Below the pieces are notes generated by a model. It was given only the letters and a program-made list of their open reading frames with translations, was not told the DNA's origin and made no database searches. Shown in pieces: positions 25,405 through 34,094 of a stretch of 64,000 nucleotides of DNA. This stretch comes from Phyllobacterium myrsinacearum (GTDB lineage: Bacteria > Pseudomonadota > Alphaproteobacteria > Rhizobiales > Rhizobiaceae): NCBI RefSeq assembly GCF_002980555.1, contig NZ_PVBT01000001.1, positions 1,178,001 to 1,242,000 of the forward strand. Reading direction: 5' to 3'. A program made the position numbers and the translations under genes. How positions within the stretch are numbered: the first letter of the stretch is position 1; every line of letters starts with the position of its first letter.

Positions 25405-26133
25405 ATGACACAGAATATCTATGATACGCCGGCCTTCTTTGAGGGCTACAGCCAGTTGGGCCGCTCGGTGGGCGGTCTTGCGAGCGCGGCCGAATGGCCT
25501 GCCCTGCAGGCGCTGATGCCAGACCTTCACGGCCTGCGCGCCGTTGATCTCGGTTGCGGTTTCGGCTGGTTTTCCCGCTGGGCGCGCGAGAACGGTGCCG
25601 CGGAGGTGCTCGGCCTCGATGTTTCGGAAAACATGCTGGCACGGGCGCGATCGATGACACAAGACACGGCAATTTCCTATGATCAGGCCGATCTGGAGAT
25701 GCTTGATCTTCCCGAGGCGTCCTTCGGCCTTGCCTACAGCTCGCTCACCCTGCACTACATCGACAATCTGGCCGGGCTGTTCAAGGCTGTGCACAAGGCG
25801 CTTGTACCTGGAGCGGCGTTCATTTTCTCGATGGAACATCCCATCTTTATGGCACCATCCCGTCCCGGCTGGCTGATCGATGCGGATGGCCGCAAATCCT
25901 GGCCCGTCGACGGTTACCTGGTCGAGGGGCCGCGTGTGACGGACTGGCTGGCCAAGGGCGTCATCAAACAGCACCGGACAATCGGCACCATCCTCAATCT
26001 GTTGATAGCAGCCGGCTTCACGATCACTCACGTGGAGGAATGGAAGCCGACGAAGGAACAGATTGAGGCAAGACCCGAACTTGCCGAGGAACTGGAGCGC
26101 CCGATGTTCCTGCTGGTTTCCGCACAGCGCTGA
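25405..26133 (+). CDS. Class I SAM-dependent methyltransferase
   Basis: A 242-residue enzyme of the Methyltransf_11/UbiE-like type. Motif I AVDLGCGFGWFSRWA binds SAM; then VLGLDVSENMLARAR (motif post-I acidic residue), DQADLEMLDLPEASF (motif II region) and LHYIDNLAGLFKAVHKAL follow. The substrate is not known. Start ATG 25405 follows GGAGA; ATG 25393 is a weaker choice. A terminator-like hairpin 40 bases upstream and another terminator after its stop frame it as a single-gene unit. Confidence 0.9.
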   Translation: MTQNIYDTPAFFEGYSQLGRSVGGLASAAEWPALQALMPDLHGLRAVDLGCGFGWFSRWARENGAAEVLGLDVSENMLARARSMTQDTAISYDQADLEMLDLPEASFGLAYSSLTLHYIDNLAGLFKAVHKALVPGAAFIFSMEHPIFMAPSRPGWLIDADGRKSWPVDGYLVEGPRVTDWLAKGVIKQHRTIGTILNLLIAAGFTITHVEEWKPTKEQIEARPELAEELERPMFLLVSAQR

Positions 26134-26161
26134 AGCCCGTAAGAGACCGTTTAATTGAGAG

Positions 26162-26193
26162 AATCCGGGGGCTTCCAATAGCACCCGGATTTT
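26162..26193 (+). terminator. Intrinsic terminator after the methyltransferase
   Basis: AATCCGGG (26162-26169) and CCCGGATT (26084+100 = 26184-26191) form an 8-base stem with a 14-base loop, running into TTTT, 28 bases after the stop codon. Confidence 0.7.
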
Positions 26194-26487
26194 GATACGG
26201 CTCAACGCGGAAGAGTTTTGATCTGCCCGGAGTTTCATTTTGCCATCGTAAAGACCGGTCTCGCCTGTATTACCCTGTACTGCTGACAACGCGCGTTGTG
26301 TTACGGCAGTGCTGATACATGTTCAGCGGGTGGCAGAGTTAGAGGCCGGTTGGCAAAGCAAGCGTATGCTTTCAGCAGACGCATCGGCCCAAAACTCTTC
26401 TTCGTTCCCGAAAACGCCACACCGCGCTCAGTCCATGACTGTCTGACAGCCTTCTTGCTGAACTTCCAAAAGGAAGATCAAGACGGC
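26194..26487. other. Intergenic stretch with a 14-base palindrome
   Basis: About 290 bases before the DUF1062 gene. The only clear structure is the perfect palindrome ACAACGCGCGTTGT at 26286-26299, a possible operator. The DUF1062 frame stays open upstream to 26296, but that part has no binding site and unlike content, so I leave it out of the gene. Confidence 0.45.
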
Positions 26488-27123
26488 ATGTCCAATATTC
26501 TTAGCGTCCAATGGACCATTGTTCCAAGAACGGCTCCCCAGCCTCTCATCGCCTGCAGCCATTGCCGGTGCGTGCGGCCCTTCAAATCCAGCGGCAAGGC
26601 CCGGCTCAACGCCAATGGCCGCAAACTCGACGCCTGGCTCATCTACAAATGCACGGTCTGCGACAACACGTGGAACCGCACGATCTTTGAGCGCAGGCAT
26701 GTCCGGGATATCGACCCGCAAACCCTCGCAGCGCTTCAGACCAACGATCCGGAATGGCTCGAAGATCTGGCGTTCAATCTGACGGAACTGCAACAGAAGA
26801 CGAAGGACGGGACGGAATTCTCCGATGTTTTCGTCGCCAAGAAGCTTCTGTCGCAGGCACCGGATGTCACGCACCTGTCGATTGAACTCAGACTGCCGCT
26901 GACAACAACCGTGCGCCTGGACCGGCTTCTGGCATCGGAACTGGCTTTATCCCGCAGCCGGATACAGACACTGGAACGCGATGGCCTGCTGTCGACGGCG
27001 CCATCCGGTCGCAACATTCTGCGCAAAAGCATTGGAGACGGTCTGGCCGTTCTCATGGATATTTCCAACGAACCAGAACGCAGCAGGATCATGGATGCGG
27101 CAAGCAGACAGGTAAACAGCTGA
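26488..27123 (+). CDS. DUF1062 domain-containing protein with zinc-ribbon and S4-like parts
   Basis: A 211-residue soluble protein matching DUF1062. Two cysteine pairs, CSHC at residues 23-26 and CTVC at 55-58, make a likely zinc ribbon, with a basic stretch between them. The C-terminal part VRLDRLLASELALSRSRIQ then TLERDGLL resembles the S4 fold that binds RNA. Together they suggest nucleic acid binding, but no function is established. Start ATG 26488 follows AGGAAG 11 bases before. It is a single-gene unit with a strong terminator just after the stop. Confidence 0.82.
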   Translation: MSNILSVQWTIVPRTAPQPLIACSHCRCVRPFKSSGKARLNANGRKLDAWLIYKCTVCDNTWNRTIFERRHVRDIDPQTLAALQTNDPEWLEDLAFNLTELQQKTKDGTEFSDVFVAKKLLSQAPDVTHLSIELRLPLTTTVRLDRLLASELALSRSRIQTLERDGLLSTAPSGRNILRKSIGDGLAVLMDISNEPERSRIMDAASRQVNS

Positions 27124-27129
27124 AACAAG

Positions 27130-27167
27130 ACACCCCACGGCGGCGATTCTTGCGGTGGGGTGTTTTA
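27130..27167 (+). terminator. Intrinsic terminator after the DUF1062 gene
   Basis: ACACCCCAC (27130-27138) and GTGGGGTGT (27155-27163) form a perfect 9-base stem with TTTT after it. It lies between convergent genes and may also stop the long pdh-lipA transcript from the other side. Confidence 0.85.
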
Positions 27168-27199
27168 GTTATCCGGCAAATCAAAAAGACGGTTTTGCG

Positions 27200-27658
27200 T
27201 TATGAATCGCGCCCGTAAATCTGATCGGCGCGTTTTTCAAAGGCTTCGGTGAATTTCCGGAAGGCAATATCGAACATCGACCCCATCAAAAAACCGAGCG
27301 TGCGGCTTTTGAATTCATAATCGATGTAGAATTTGACCTCGGAATGTTCCGGGTTTGCCGAGGGCACGAACTGCCATTTGTTGTCGAGATAGCGGAACGG
27401 CCCGTCGACATATTTGGTCTCGATGACCTTCTCGTCCGGCTTGAGCAGGACCTGGCTGGTAAAAGTCTCGCGGATCAGCTTGTAGCCTACGGTCATATCG
27501 GCGATGAGCAGCGTCTTGCCGTCCCGCTCCTTGCGCGAACGCACCTTCAGGCTTTCGCACATCGGCAGAAACTGCGGATAGCTTTCCACATCCGCCACCA
27601 GATCGAACATCTGCTCGGCCCGATGCACCACGGGGCGTGTCGTATCGAACTTCGGCAT
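27200..27658 (-). CDS. RatA/Coq10-type START domain protein (ubiquinone-binding family)
   Basis: A 152-residue protein of the SRPBCC/START fold, as in Coq10 and RatA: MPKFDTTRPVVHRAEQMFDL, then DVESYPQFLPMCESLKV, then ADMTVGYKLIRETFTSQV and GPFRYLDNKWQF. Coq10 proteins help ubiquinone function in respiration; E. coli RatA was described as a ribosome-associated toxin, but for alphaproteobacteria the lipid-quinone role is more likely. Its start is 4 bases after the lipA stop, so the two are cotranscribed, a conserved pair in this order. It is the last gene of the long minus-strand block. Confidence 0.9.
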   Translation of the reverse strand: MPKFDTTRPVVHRAEQMFDLVADVESYPQFLPMCESLKVRSRKERDGKTLLIADMTVGYKLIRETFTSQVLLKPDEKVIETKYVDGPFRYLDNKWQFVPSANPEHSEVKFYIDYEFKSRTLGFLMGSMFDIAFRKFTEAFEKRADQIYGRDS

Positions 27659-27662
27659 TCAG

Positions 27663-28628
27663 TCAGCTTCTGTTGGCGTGCAGCGCCTCGCGTGCAGCCT
27701 TCAGCTTGGCGAAATCATCACCCGCATGGTGCGATGAGCGTGTCAGCGGGCTCGATGCAACCACCAGGAAGCCCTTGGTCTTGGCGATGGTCGCATAGGA
27801 CTTGAATTCGTCTGGCGTGACATAGTTGAGGACCGGATGATGCTTGCGCGTCGGCTGCAGGTATTGGCCGATGGTCATGAAGTCGACATTGGCGGAGCGC
27901 AGGTCGTCCATCAGCTGCAGGACTTCGTTGCGCTCTTCGCCGAGCCCGACCATGATGCCGGATTTGGTGAAGATGGTCGGATCGAGTTCCTTCACCCGCT
28001 GCAACAGGCGGATGGAATGGAAATAACGGGCACCCGGACGCACCTTCAGGTAGTTGGACGGCACCGTTTCCAGATTGTGATTGAACACATCGGGGCGCGC
28101 GGCAACGACGATCTCGAGCGCGCCGTCCTTGCGCAGGAAATCGGGCGTGAGGATTTCAACCGTCGTACCGGGTGAAATCGCGCGGATCGCATTGATGACA
28201 TCGGCAAAATGCTGGGCACCGCCATCGGGAAGATCGTCGCGGTCGACCGAGGTGATGACCACATGGGTCAGGCCCATCTTCTTGACGGCCTTGCCGACGT
28301 TTTCCGGCTCGTTCGGATCAAGCGCGGTCGGCAATCCCGTTGCGACGTTGCAGAACGCGCAGGCGCGGGTGCAGATTTCGCCCATGATCATGAAGGTGGC
28401 GTGCTTCTTGTCCCAGCACTCGCCGATGTTCGGGCAACCGGCCTCTTCGCACACGGTCACGAGACTGTGCGAGCGGACGATATCGCGCGTCTCGGCATAG
28501 CCCTTGGAAACCGGCGCCTTGACGCGAATCCAGTCCGGCTTCTTCAGAATTTCCGTATCCGGACGATGCGCCTTTTCGGGATGCCGCAGGCGCCGCTTTT
28601 GATCGATCGTATCGAGAACCGTTACCAT
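27663..28628 (-). CDS. lipA: Lipoyl synthase
   Basis: A 321-residue radical SAM enzyme that inserts two sulfurs into octanoyl groups on lipoyl domains. Both iron-sulfur clusters are visible: [13 protein letters not shown] for the auxiliary cluster that gives the sulfur, and [10 protein letters not shown] for the radical SAM cluster. The C-terminal RSSHHAGDD supplies the serine ligand. Substrates are encoded just upstream (lipoyl domains of pdhB and pdhC), so the block makes and activates the pyruvate dehydrogenase complex. Length is normal. Start ATG 28628. Confidence 0.97.
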   Translation of the reverse strand: MVTVLDTIDQKRRLRHPEKAHRPDTEILKKPDWIRVKAPVSKGYAETRDIVRSHSLVTVCEEAGCPNIGECWDKKHATFMIMGEICTRACAFCNVATGLPTALDPNEPENVGKAVKKMGLTHVVITSVDRDDLPDGGAQHFADVINAIRAISPGTTVEILTPDFLRKDGALEIVVAARPDVFNHNLETVPSNYLKVRPGARYFHSIRLLQRVKELDPTIFTKSGIMVGLGEERNEVLQLMDDLRSANVDFMTIGQYLQPTRKHHPVLNYVTPDEFKSYATIAKTKGFLVVASSPLTRSSHHAGDDFAKLKAAREALHANRS

Positions 28629-28642
28629 CAGGACTTCCTAGT

Positions 28643-28921
28643 TTAATTCGAGGATCTGGCTTTGCCAAAAATCCACAGAATGATAATTGCGCCCGCCGTC
28701 GCAACGATCAGATTTCCAAAAAAGCCGTAAAAGTTGAAATTCAACAATCCGGCCAGCGTGCCGCCTACGAACGATCCGGCAATACCAACAAGAATATTGG
28801 TGAACAAGCCATGATTGCGGCTCATCGCCTTTTCCGCGACATATCCGGCGATGAAGCCGATGACCAGCATTCCGAAGAAACCGACACCGGGCATGCTCAT
28901 GATACCGACTGGCTGATCCAT
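28643..28921 (-). CDS. GlsB/YeaQ/YmgE family stress response membrane protein
   Basis: A 92-residue protein of about three transmembrane helices rich in glycine: FFGMLVIGFIAGYVAEKAM, then GLFTNILVGIAGSFVGGTLA, then a final helix LIVATAGAIIILWIFG. These glycine patterns define the transglycosylase-associated (GlsB/YeaQ) family. Members rise under stress, but their action is unknown. It lies 14 bases before lipA and 15 bases after a second small membrane protein gene, in the pdh-lip block. Confidence 0.88.
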   Translation of the reverse strand: MDQPVGIMSMPGVGFFGMLVIGFIAGYVAEKAMSRNHGLFTNILVGIAGSFVGGTLAGLLNFNFYGFFGNLIVATAGAIIILWIFGKARSSN

Positions 28922-28936
28922 CTTCCCTCGCTCGCC

Positions 28937-29200
28937 CTATCGTCCTGATGCAATCGCAATGGCACGAAACACCAGAGCCCATATAGCACCGAAAAGAAAA
29001 CCACCCAACCCGCAGGCAAAAGTCACCACCCACACCCCGGTCCATCCGCCGATGGCAGTACCATTGATGGATATGGTGTTGCCGGAAAGCAGACTCAAGG
29101 CAGACGCAGCAAACCCCAGCCCAAAGCCGATCAGGGTCGACCATTTGAGGATTGCCCATGACAGGCGGATCCAGGGTTTGCTATCCTTGATGGTGACCAA
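28937..29200 (-). CDS. Small hypothetical membrane protein, 87 residues
   Basis: Two or three hydrophobic segments (STLIGFGLGFAASALSLLS, VWVVTFACGLGGFLFGAIW) and a short basic N-terminus. I do not recognise the family. It lies 22 bases after the lpdA stop and 15 bases before the GlsB-like gene, so it is probably made from the same transcript. The codon pattern supports real coding. Membrane topology is predicted by eye only. Confidence 0.65.
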   Translation of the reverse strand: MVTIKDSKPWIRLSWAILKWSTLIGFGLGFAASALSLLSGNTISINGTAIGGWTGVWVVTFACGLGGFLFGAIWALVFRAIAIASGR

Positions 29201-29222
29201 CGGACCGGAATTCCTTTCGCTA

Positions 29223-30668
29223 TCAGGCGTTCAGTGCACGTCCATAGGCATCCAGCACGCTTTCCTTCATCGTTTCCGACAGGGTCGGATGCGGGAAGAT
29301 CGTGTGCATCAGTTCTTCTTCAGTCGTTTCAAGGTTCATCGCAACCACGAAACCCTGGATTAATTCGGTCACCTCAGCACCGACGAGGTGGGCGCCGAGG
29401 AGCTGGCCTGTCTTCTTGTCAAAGACGGTCTTGACCATGCCCTGGTCTTCCCCAAGCGCAATCGCCTTGCCGTTGGCGACAAACGGGAAACGGCCGACAC
29501 GGACGTCATAGCCTTCCGCTTTTGCCTTGGCTTCGGTCAAACCGACGGAAGCGACCTGCGGGTTGCAATAGGTGCAGCCCGGGATCTTGGCCTTGTCCAT
29601 CGGATGCACATTCGGCAGCCCGGCGATCTTCTCGACGCAGATGACAGCCTCGTGCTCGGCCTTGTGCGCCAGCATGGGCGGTCCGGCGACGTCGCCGATG
29701 GCATAGACGCCGGGAACATTGGTCTTGCCGTAGCCGTCGATGACGATGCAGCCGCGATCGGTCTTGATGCCGAGTGCCTCAAGGCCGATATTCTCGATAT
29801 TGCCCTGCACGCCGACTGCCGAGACCATGCGGTCCGCGGTGATTTTTTCGACCTTGCCATCCTTCTTTTCCACATGGGCGGTGATGGAATTGGCTGATTT
29901 CTCGACCTTGGTGACCTTGGCGTCGAGAATGATCTTCATGCCCTGCTTTTCGAACTGCTTGCGGGCAAAATTGGAAATCTCGGTATCCTCGACCGGCATG
30001 ACCTGCGACATGACTTCGACCACGGTTACATCGACACCCATCGTGCGGTAGAACGATGCGAATTCGATACCGATGGCGCCGGAGCCCATGACGAGCAGCG
30101 ACTTTGGCATTTCTTCCGGCTTCATCGCCTCGAAATAGGTCCAGATCAGCTTGCCGTCCGGCTCGATACCCGGAAGCGCGCGCGGACGGGCACCGGTGGC
30201 GATGATGATATGCTTGGCCGTATAAGTGCCCTCGCCCAGCGTATTCTTGGGCAGCGGCGCCTGCGGCTCAACCGGCTTCTTGGTGGTCTTGGATACGACG
30301 ATCTCGCCGGGCTTGGTCAGCTTGGCCTCGCCCCAGATGACATCGACCTTGTTCTTCTTCATCAGGAAGCCGACGCCGCCATTCATGCGTTCGGCAATGC
30401 CGCGCGAGCGGGCGACGATGGCCTTGAGGTCAGCGGTCACGCTGCCTTCGACCTTGAGTCCGTAATTCTTCGCGTGTTCGGCGTAATGAAAGATTTCAGC
30501 CGAGCGCAGCAGTGCCTTGGTCGGTATGCAGCCCCAGTTGGAGCAGATACCCGCGAGATGCTCGCGCTCCACGATGGCCGTCTTCAATCCCAGCTGCGCG
30601 GAACGGATAGCGGCGATATAGCCGCCCGGGCCGGAACCAATGATGATCACGTCGTAAGTATTGGCCAA
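29223..30668 (-). CDS. lpdA: Dihydrolipoyl dehydrogenase (E3)
   Basis: A 481-residue FAD enzyme that reoxidises dihydrolipoamide and makes NADH. The FAD site IIGSGPGGYIAAIRSAQLG, the redox disulfide in CSNWGCIPTKALL, the NAD site VMGSGAIGIEFASFYR and the C-terminal His-Glu dyad region HTIFPHPTLSE are visible. It is the E3 of the pyruvate dehydrogenase complex, encoded close to pdhA-C with only an SGNH hydrolase gene between. Start ATG 30668 follows GGAGGA. Length is normal. Confidence 0.97.
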   Translation of the reverse strand: MANTYDVIIIGSGPGGYIAAIRSAQLGLKTAIVEREHLAGICSNWGCIPTKALLRSAEIFHYAEHAKNYGLKVEGSVTADLKAIVARSRGIAERMNGGVGFLMKKNKVDVIWGEAKLTKPGEIVVSKTTKKPVEPQAPLPKNTLGEGTYTAKHIIIATGARPRALPGIEPDGKLIWTYFEAMKPEEMPKSLLVMGSGAIGIEFASFYRTMGVDVTVVEVMSQVMPVEDTEISNFARKQFEKQGMKIILDAKVTKVEKSANSITAHVEKKDGKVEKITADRMVSAVGVQGNIENIGLEALGIKTDRGCIVIDGYGKTNVPGVYAIGDVAGPPMLAHKAEHEAVICVEKIAGLPNVHPMDKAKIPGCTYCNPQVASVGLTEAKAKAEGYDVRVGRFPFVANGKAIALGEDQGMVKTVFDKKTGQLLGAHLVGAEVTELIQGFVVAMNLETTEEELMHTIFPHPTLSETMKESVLDAYGRALNA

Positions 30669-30691
30669 GTCTCGGTCCTCCTAAGACTGAA

Positions 30692-31330
30692 CTAAATATC
30701 GAGTATGCCTCGAACGATTGGTGCAATGGCCTTGCCGATTGCCCGTGTATTGTCTGCATCCAGATGCACGCCATCGACAGGCGATGTCTTCGCCACCGAT
30801 CCCGCATCGAAAAACGCGCAATCGGCCTGCCGGGCGGCATCTTCAAAAAAGGCGGCGAGCAGGCGGGACTGTTCGATGCCCTGCTCGAACACCAGCCGGA
30901 ATTCCGGTCCGTCCGTCTCGCCCAGCGGCGGTGGCGACATGATCAGGATGTCAGGCGCTTTCGCATCAAGCTGGTACGGTGCCGTGCGGATGATCTCGAT
31001 CAGCCGCTGCATGCCGCGCTTGGCGCCCAACGCATTGCCGCAGATAAAGCTCTTCATGTCGTTGGTGCCGAGCATGACAATCACCAGATCGAGCGGAGAA
31101 TGCGTGCCAAGGGCCGTGGTCAGCGTCTTGGCAGCATTGCGTTCAAACCCTGAGAGATGGTCGTCGAAGGCGGTTGTCCGCCCGTTCAGACCATCGGCGA
31201 CAACGCTGACGCTGCCGCCAAGCCCGGCCTGCAAAACCTGCGGCCAGCGATCCTCCAGCGCATGGCGTCCTGACCCGTCGGGAACATACCCCCAGGTCAG
31301 TGAATCGCCATAGCAGAGCACCGTTTTCAT
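30692..31330 (-). CDS. SGNH/GDSL family hydrolase
   Basis: A 212-residue esterase-like protein. The nucleophile block I GDSLTWG is near the N-terminus, block III MLGTNDMK holds the oxyanion asparagine, and block V DGVHLDADN gives the catalytic Asp and His. There is no signal peptide, so it acts in the cytoplasm; it resembles arylesterase/TesA-like enzymes, substrate unknown. It is inserted between pdhC (8 bases) and lpdA (23 bases) on the same strand, so it must be cotranscribed with the pyruvate dehydrogenase genes. Confidence 0.9.
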   Translation of the reverse strand: MKTVLCYGDSLTWGYVPDGSGRHALEDRWPQVLQAGLGGSVSVVADGLNGRTTAFDDHLSGFERNAAKTLTTALGTHSPLDLVIVMLGTNDMKSFICGNALGAKRGMQRLIEIIRTAPYQLDAKAPDILIMSPPPLGETDGPEFRLVFEQGIEQSRLLAAFFEDAARQADCAFFDAGSVAKTSPVDGVHLDADNTRAIGKAIAPIVRGILDI

Positions 31331-31338
31331 TGTCGGCC

Positions 31339-32676
31339 TCAGACCAGCATGCCCATCGGGTTTTCAATGTGGCGCTTGAAGGCCTGAGCAAGCTCGGCAC
31401 CCAGGGCTCCATCGACGGCGCGGTGATCGGTCGAAAGCGTCACGGACATGACCGTGGCGACCTTGATCTCACCCTTCTTGACGACCGCCCGCTCTTCACC
31501 CGCACCGATTGCCAGAATGGTGGCATGCGGCGGGTTGATGATGGCGGCGAAGTCTTTCACGCCGAACATGCCAAGGTTGGAAACCGCTGTCGTGCCACCC
31601 TGATATTCCTCGGGCTTCAGCTTGCGGTCGCGCGCACGCTTGGCCAGATCCTTCATCTCGTTGGAGATGGTGGACAAGGTCTTTTCCTCGGCTCTGCGGA
31701 TGATCGGCGTGATCAGGCCGCCGGGGATCGACACGGCAACGCCCACATCGGAATGCTTGTGCTTGACCATGTTGGCTTCGGTCCAGGACACATTGGCGTC
31801 TGGAACATCGCGCAGGGCCAGAGCCATCGCCTTGATGATCATGTCGTTGACGGACAGTTTGTAGGCGGGAACGTCGCCCTTTTCCGTCTTGCGCATCGGC
31901 GATGCCGCATTGATCTGGGCACGCAGCGCCAACAGTGCATCAAGTTCGCAATCGACCGTCAGATAGAAATGCGGAACCGTCGACTTGGCTTCCAAGAGAC
32001 GCTTGGCAATCGTCTTGCGCATGCCGTCATGCGGCACGAGCTCGTAGGAGCCTTCCTCGAACAGTTTCAGCACCGTATCATCGGACATCGGCTTGGGTGC
32101 CGCCGCGGGTGCAGATGCGCTTGCAGCCGGAGCTGCGGCCGTCTTGGCTCCGCCACCGGAGATTGCTGCCTCGACGTCTTTCTTGATGACGCGGCCATGC
32201 GGGCCGGAACCCGTTACAGCGGAAAGATCGATACCGGCATCCTTGGCGATGCGGCGGGCCAGCGGCGAGGAGAATGTCCGGTCGCCGGACTTTGCCGGAG
32301 CAGCAGCGGCGGCGGCTGGTGCCGCCGGTGCCGGTGCCGCTTCCTTGGGCGCTTCGGCCTTGGCGGGCGCAGGTGCCGCTTCTGCTTTCGCAGGAGCAGC
32401 ATCGCCGCCCTTGGCAGCAGCGCCGACATCTTCGCCGTCAGCCGCCAGAATGGCGATCAGCGCGTTGACCTTGACGCCTTCCGTACCGGCGGGGACCACG
32501 ATCTTGGCGACCGTGCCCTCATCGACCGCTTCGACTTCCATCGTTGCCTTGTCGGTTTCGATCTCGGCAATCACATCGCCGGGACCAACCTTATCGCCTT
32601 CCTTGACAAGCCACTTGGCAAGATTGCCCTCTTCCATCGTGGGAGAAAGAGCCGGCATGGTGATATTGATCGGCAT
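31339..32676 (-). CDS. pdhC: Pyruvate dehydrogenase complex E2, dihydrolipoamide acetyltransferase
   Basis: A 445-residue core subunit. One N-terminal lipoyl domain has the modified lysine in [15 protein letters not shown]. An Ala/Pro-rich linker (about 85-130) leads to the E3/E1-binding domain ([29 protein letters not shown]) and a second linker. The catalytic domain ends in [11 protein letters not shown] with the active His and Asp. It moves acetyl groups from E1 to CoA. Lipoylation by LipA (27663) is expected. It starts 16 bases after pdhB. Confidence 0.96.
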   Translation of the reverse strand: MPINITMPALSPTMEEGNLAKWLVKEGDKVGPGDVIAEIETDKATMEVEAVDEGTVAKIVVPAGTEGVKVNALIAILAADGEDVGAAAKGGDAAPAKAEAAPAPAKAEAPKEAAPAPAAPAAAAAAPAKSGDRTFSSPLARRIAKDAGIDLSAVTGSGPHGRVIKKDVEAAISGGGAKTAAAPAASASAPAAAPKPMSDDTVLKLFEEGSYELVPHDGMRKTIAKRLLEAKSTVPHFYLTVDCELDALLALRAQINAASPMRKTEKGDVPAYKLSVNDMIIKAMALALRDVPDANVSWTEANMVKHKHSDVGVAVSIPGGLITPIIRRAEEKTLSTISNEMKDLAKRARDRKLKPEEYQGGTTAVSNLGMFGVKDFAAIINPPHATILAIGAGEERAVVKKGEIKVATVMSVTLSTDHRAVDGALGAELAQAFKRHIENPMGMLV

Positions 32677-32692
32677 ATCGATTTCCTCCCCT

Positions 32693-34081
32693 TTATGCTG
32701 TGTATGTCACAGCTTTGACGGCCTCGACGATTTCAGCGACGCTCGGCAATGCCAGCTTTTCCAGATTGGCGGCGTAAGGCATCGGAACGTCCTTGCCGGC
32801 AATCGTCAGGATCGGCGCATCGAGATAATCGAAAGCCTGCTGCATGACGCGGGTGGCAATTTCCGTACCGACCGAGGACTGCGGATAGCCTTCCTCGATG
32901 GTGACGCAGCGGCCGGTCTTCTTGACCGATTCGACAACCGTCGGAATGTCCATCGGACGGATGGTGCGCAGATCGATGATCTCAGCATCGATGCCAAGCT
33001 TCGTCAGTTCTTCCGCTGCCTTGACCGTATAGTTCATGCCGATACCGAAGGAGACGAGCGTAACGTCCGTGCCCTTCTTGTGGATGCGGGCCTTGCCGAT
33101 CGGCAGGACGAAATCATCAAGCTTCGGCACATCGAAGGAATGACCGTACAGGATTTCGTTTTCGAGGAAGATGACCGGGTTCGGATCGCGGATCGCCGCC
33201 TTCAGCAGACCCTTCGCATCGGCAGCCGTGTAGGGCATGACGACCTTGAGGCCCGGAATATGGCTGTACCATGCGGCATAGCACTGGGAGTGCTGGGCAG
33301 CAACGCGGGCAGCCGCACCGGAAGGACCGCGGAACACCATCGGCGCGCCCATCTGGCCGCCGGACATATAGAGCGTCTTGGCCGCCGAATTGATGATCTG
33401 GTCAATCGCCTGCATGGCGAAGTTGAAGGTCATGAATTCAACGATCGGACGCAGGCCGGTCATCGCCGCACCAACACCCACACCGGCAAAGCCGTGCTCG
33501 GTGATCGGCGTATCGACAACGCGGCGCGGGCCGAATTCGTCGAGCAACCCTTGCGTGATCTTGTAGGCACCCTGATATTCGGCAACTTCTTCACCCATGA
33601 CGAAGACGTTGGGATCACGGCGCATTTCTTCGGCCATGGCATCGCGCAGGGCTTCACGCACGGTGGTCGATACCATCTCGGTGCCTGCCGGAATATCCGG
33701 ATCGGCGGCGACTTCGGTCTTCGGTGCAGCCGGAACGGTCGCGGCGGGCTTTGCAGCCTCCGCTTCCTGCTGCGGGGCTGCTTCCGCCTTGGCAGGCGCT
33801 TCGGCTGCAGCAGCCTTTGGCGCGCTATCGGCGCTTTCACCGTCGCCCAGGAGAACGGCGATGACGGTATTGACCTTCACATTGTCGGTGCCTTCGGCAA
33901 CAAGAATCTTGCCGATGGTGCCTTCATCGACCGCTTCCACTTCCATCGTCGCCTTGTCGGTTTCGATTTCTGCAAGAACGTCGCCGGACGTGACCTTGTC
34001 ACCTTCCTTTTTCAGCCATTTCGACAGTTTGCCCTCTTCCATGGTCGGCGAGAGCGCTGGCATCAGAATATCTACAGGCAT
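32693..34081 (-). CDS. pdhB: Pyruvate dehydrogenase E1 beta with an extra N-terminal lipoyl domain
   Basis: A 462-residue E1 beta subunit. Residues 1-80 are a lipoyl domain ([17 protein letters not shown] and the lysine in [15 protein letters not shown]), then an Ala/Pro/Glu linker, then from about residue 135 the transketolase-like core ([32 protein letters not shown]) and C-terminal half ([14 protein letters not shown]). The added lipoyl domain is known in alphaproteobacteria such as rhizobia and Zymomonas and gives the complex more swinging arms. Start ATG 34081 begins the lipoyl domain. It follows pdhA by 13 bases. Confidence 0.96.
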   Translation of the reverse strand: MPVDILMPALSPTMEEGKLSKWLKKEGDKVTSGDVLAEIETDKATMEVEAVDEGTIGKILVAEGTDNVKVNTVIAVLLGDGESADSAPKAAAAEAPAKAEAAPQQEAEAAKPAATVPAAPKTEVAADPDIPAGTEMVSTTVREALRDAMAEEMRRDPNVFVMGEEVAEYQGAYKITQGLLDEFGPRRVVDTPITEHGFAGVGVGAAMTGLRPIVEFMTFNFAMQAIDQIINSAAKTLYMSGGQMGAPMVFRGPSGAAARVAAQHSQCYAAWYSHIPGLKVVMPYTAADAKGLLKAAIRDPNPVIFLENEILYGHSFDVPKLDDFVLPIGKARIHKKGTDVTLVSFGIGMNYTVKAAEELTKLGIDAEIIDLRTIRPMDIPTVVESVKKTGRCVTIEEGYPQSSVGTEIATRVMQQAFDYLDAPILTIAGKDVPMPYAANLEKLALPSVAEIVEAVKAVTYTA

Positions 34082-34094
34082 GGTTGCGCCTCCC

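Noticed and set aside
26296-26487. N-terminal extension of the DUF1062 protein
   Set aside because: A good binding site and the family start are at 26488; the extension holds a palindrome and unlike residues.
27200-27658. RatA-like gene as half of a toxin-antitoxin pair
   Set aside because: No antitoxin gene is next to it; in this order the lipA-adjacent protein is the Coq10-type member.
31300-32718. A 472-codon plus-strand frame opposite pdhC
   Set aside because: Shadow of pdhC; odd His/Gly/Arg-rich product with no known fold.
33700-33850. Apparent repeat array in the pdhB linker
   Set aside because: It is the Ala/Pro/Glu-rich hinge between the lipoyl and catalytic domains, low complexity rather than a true repeat.
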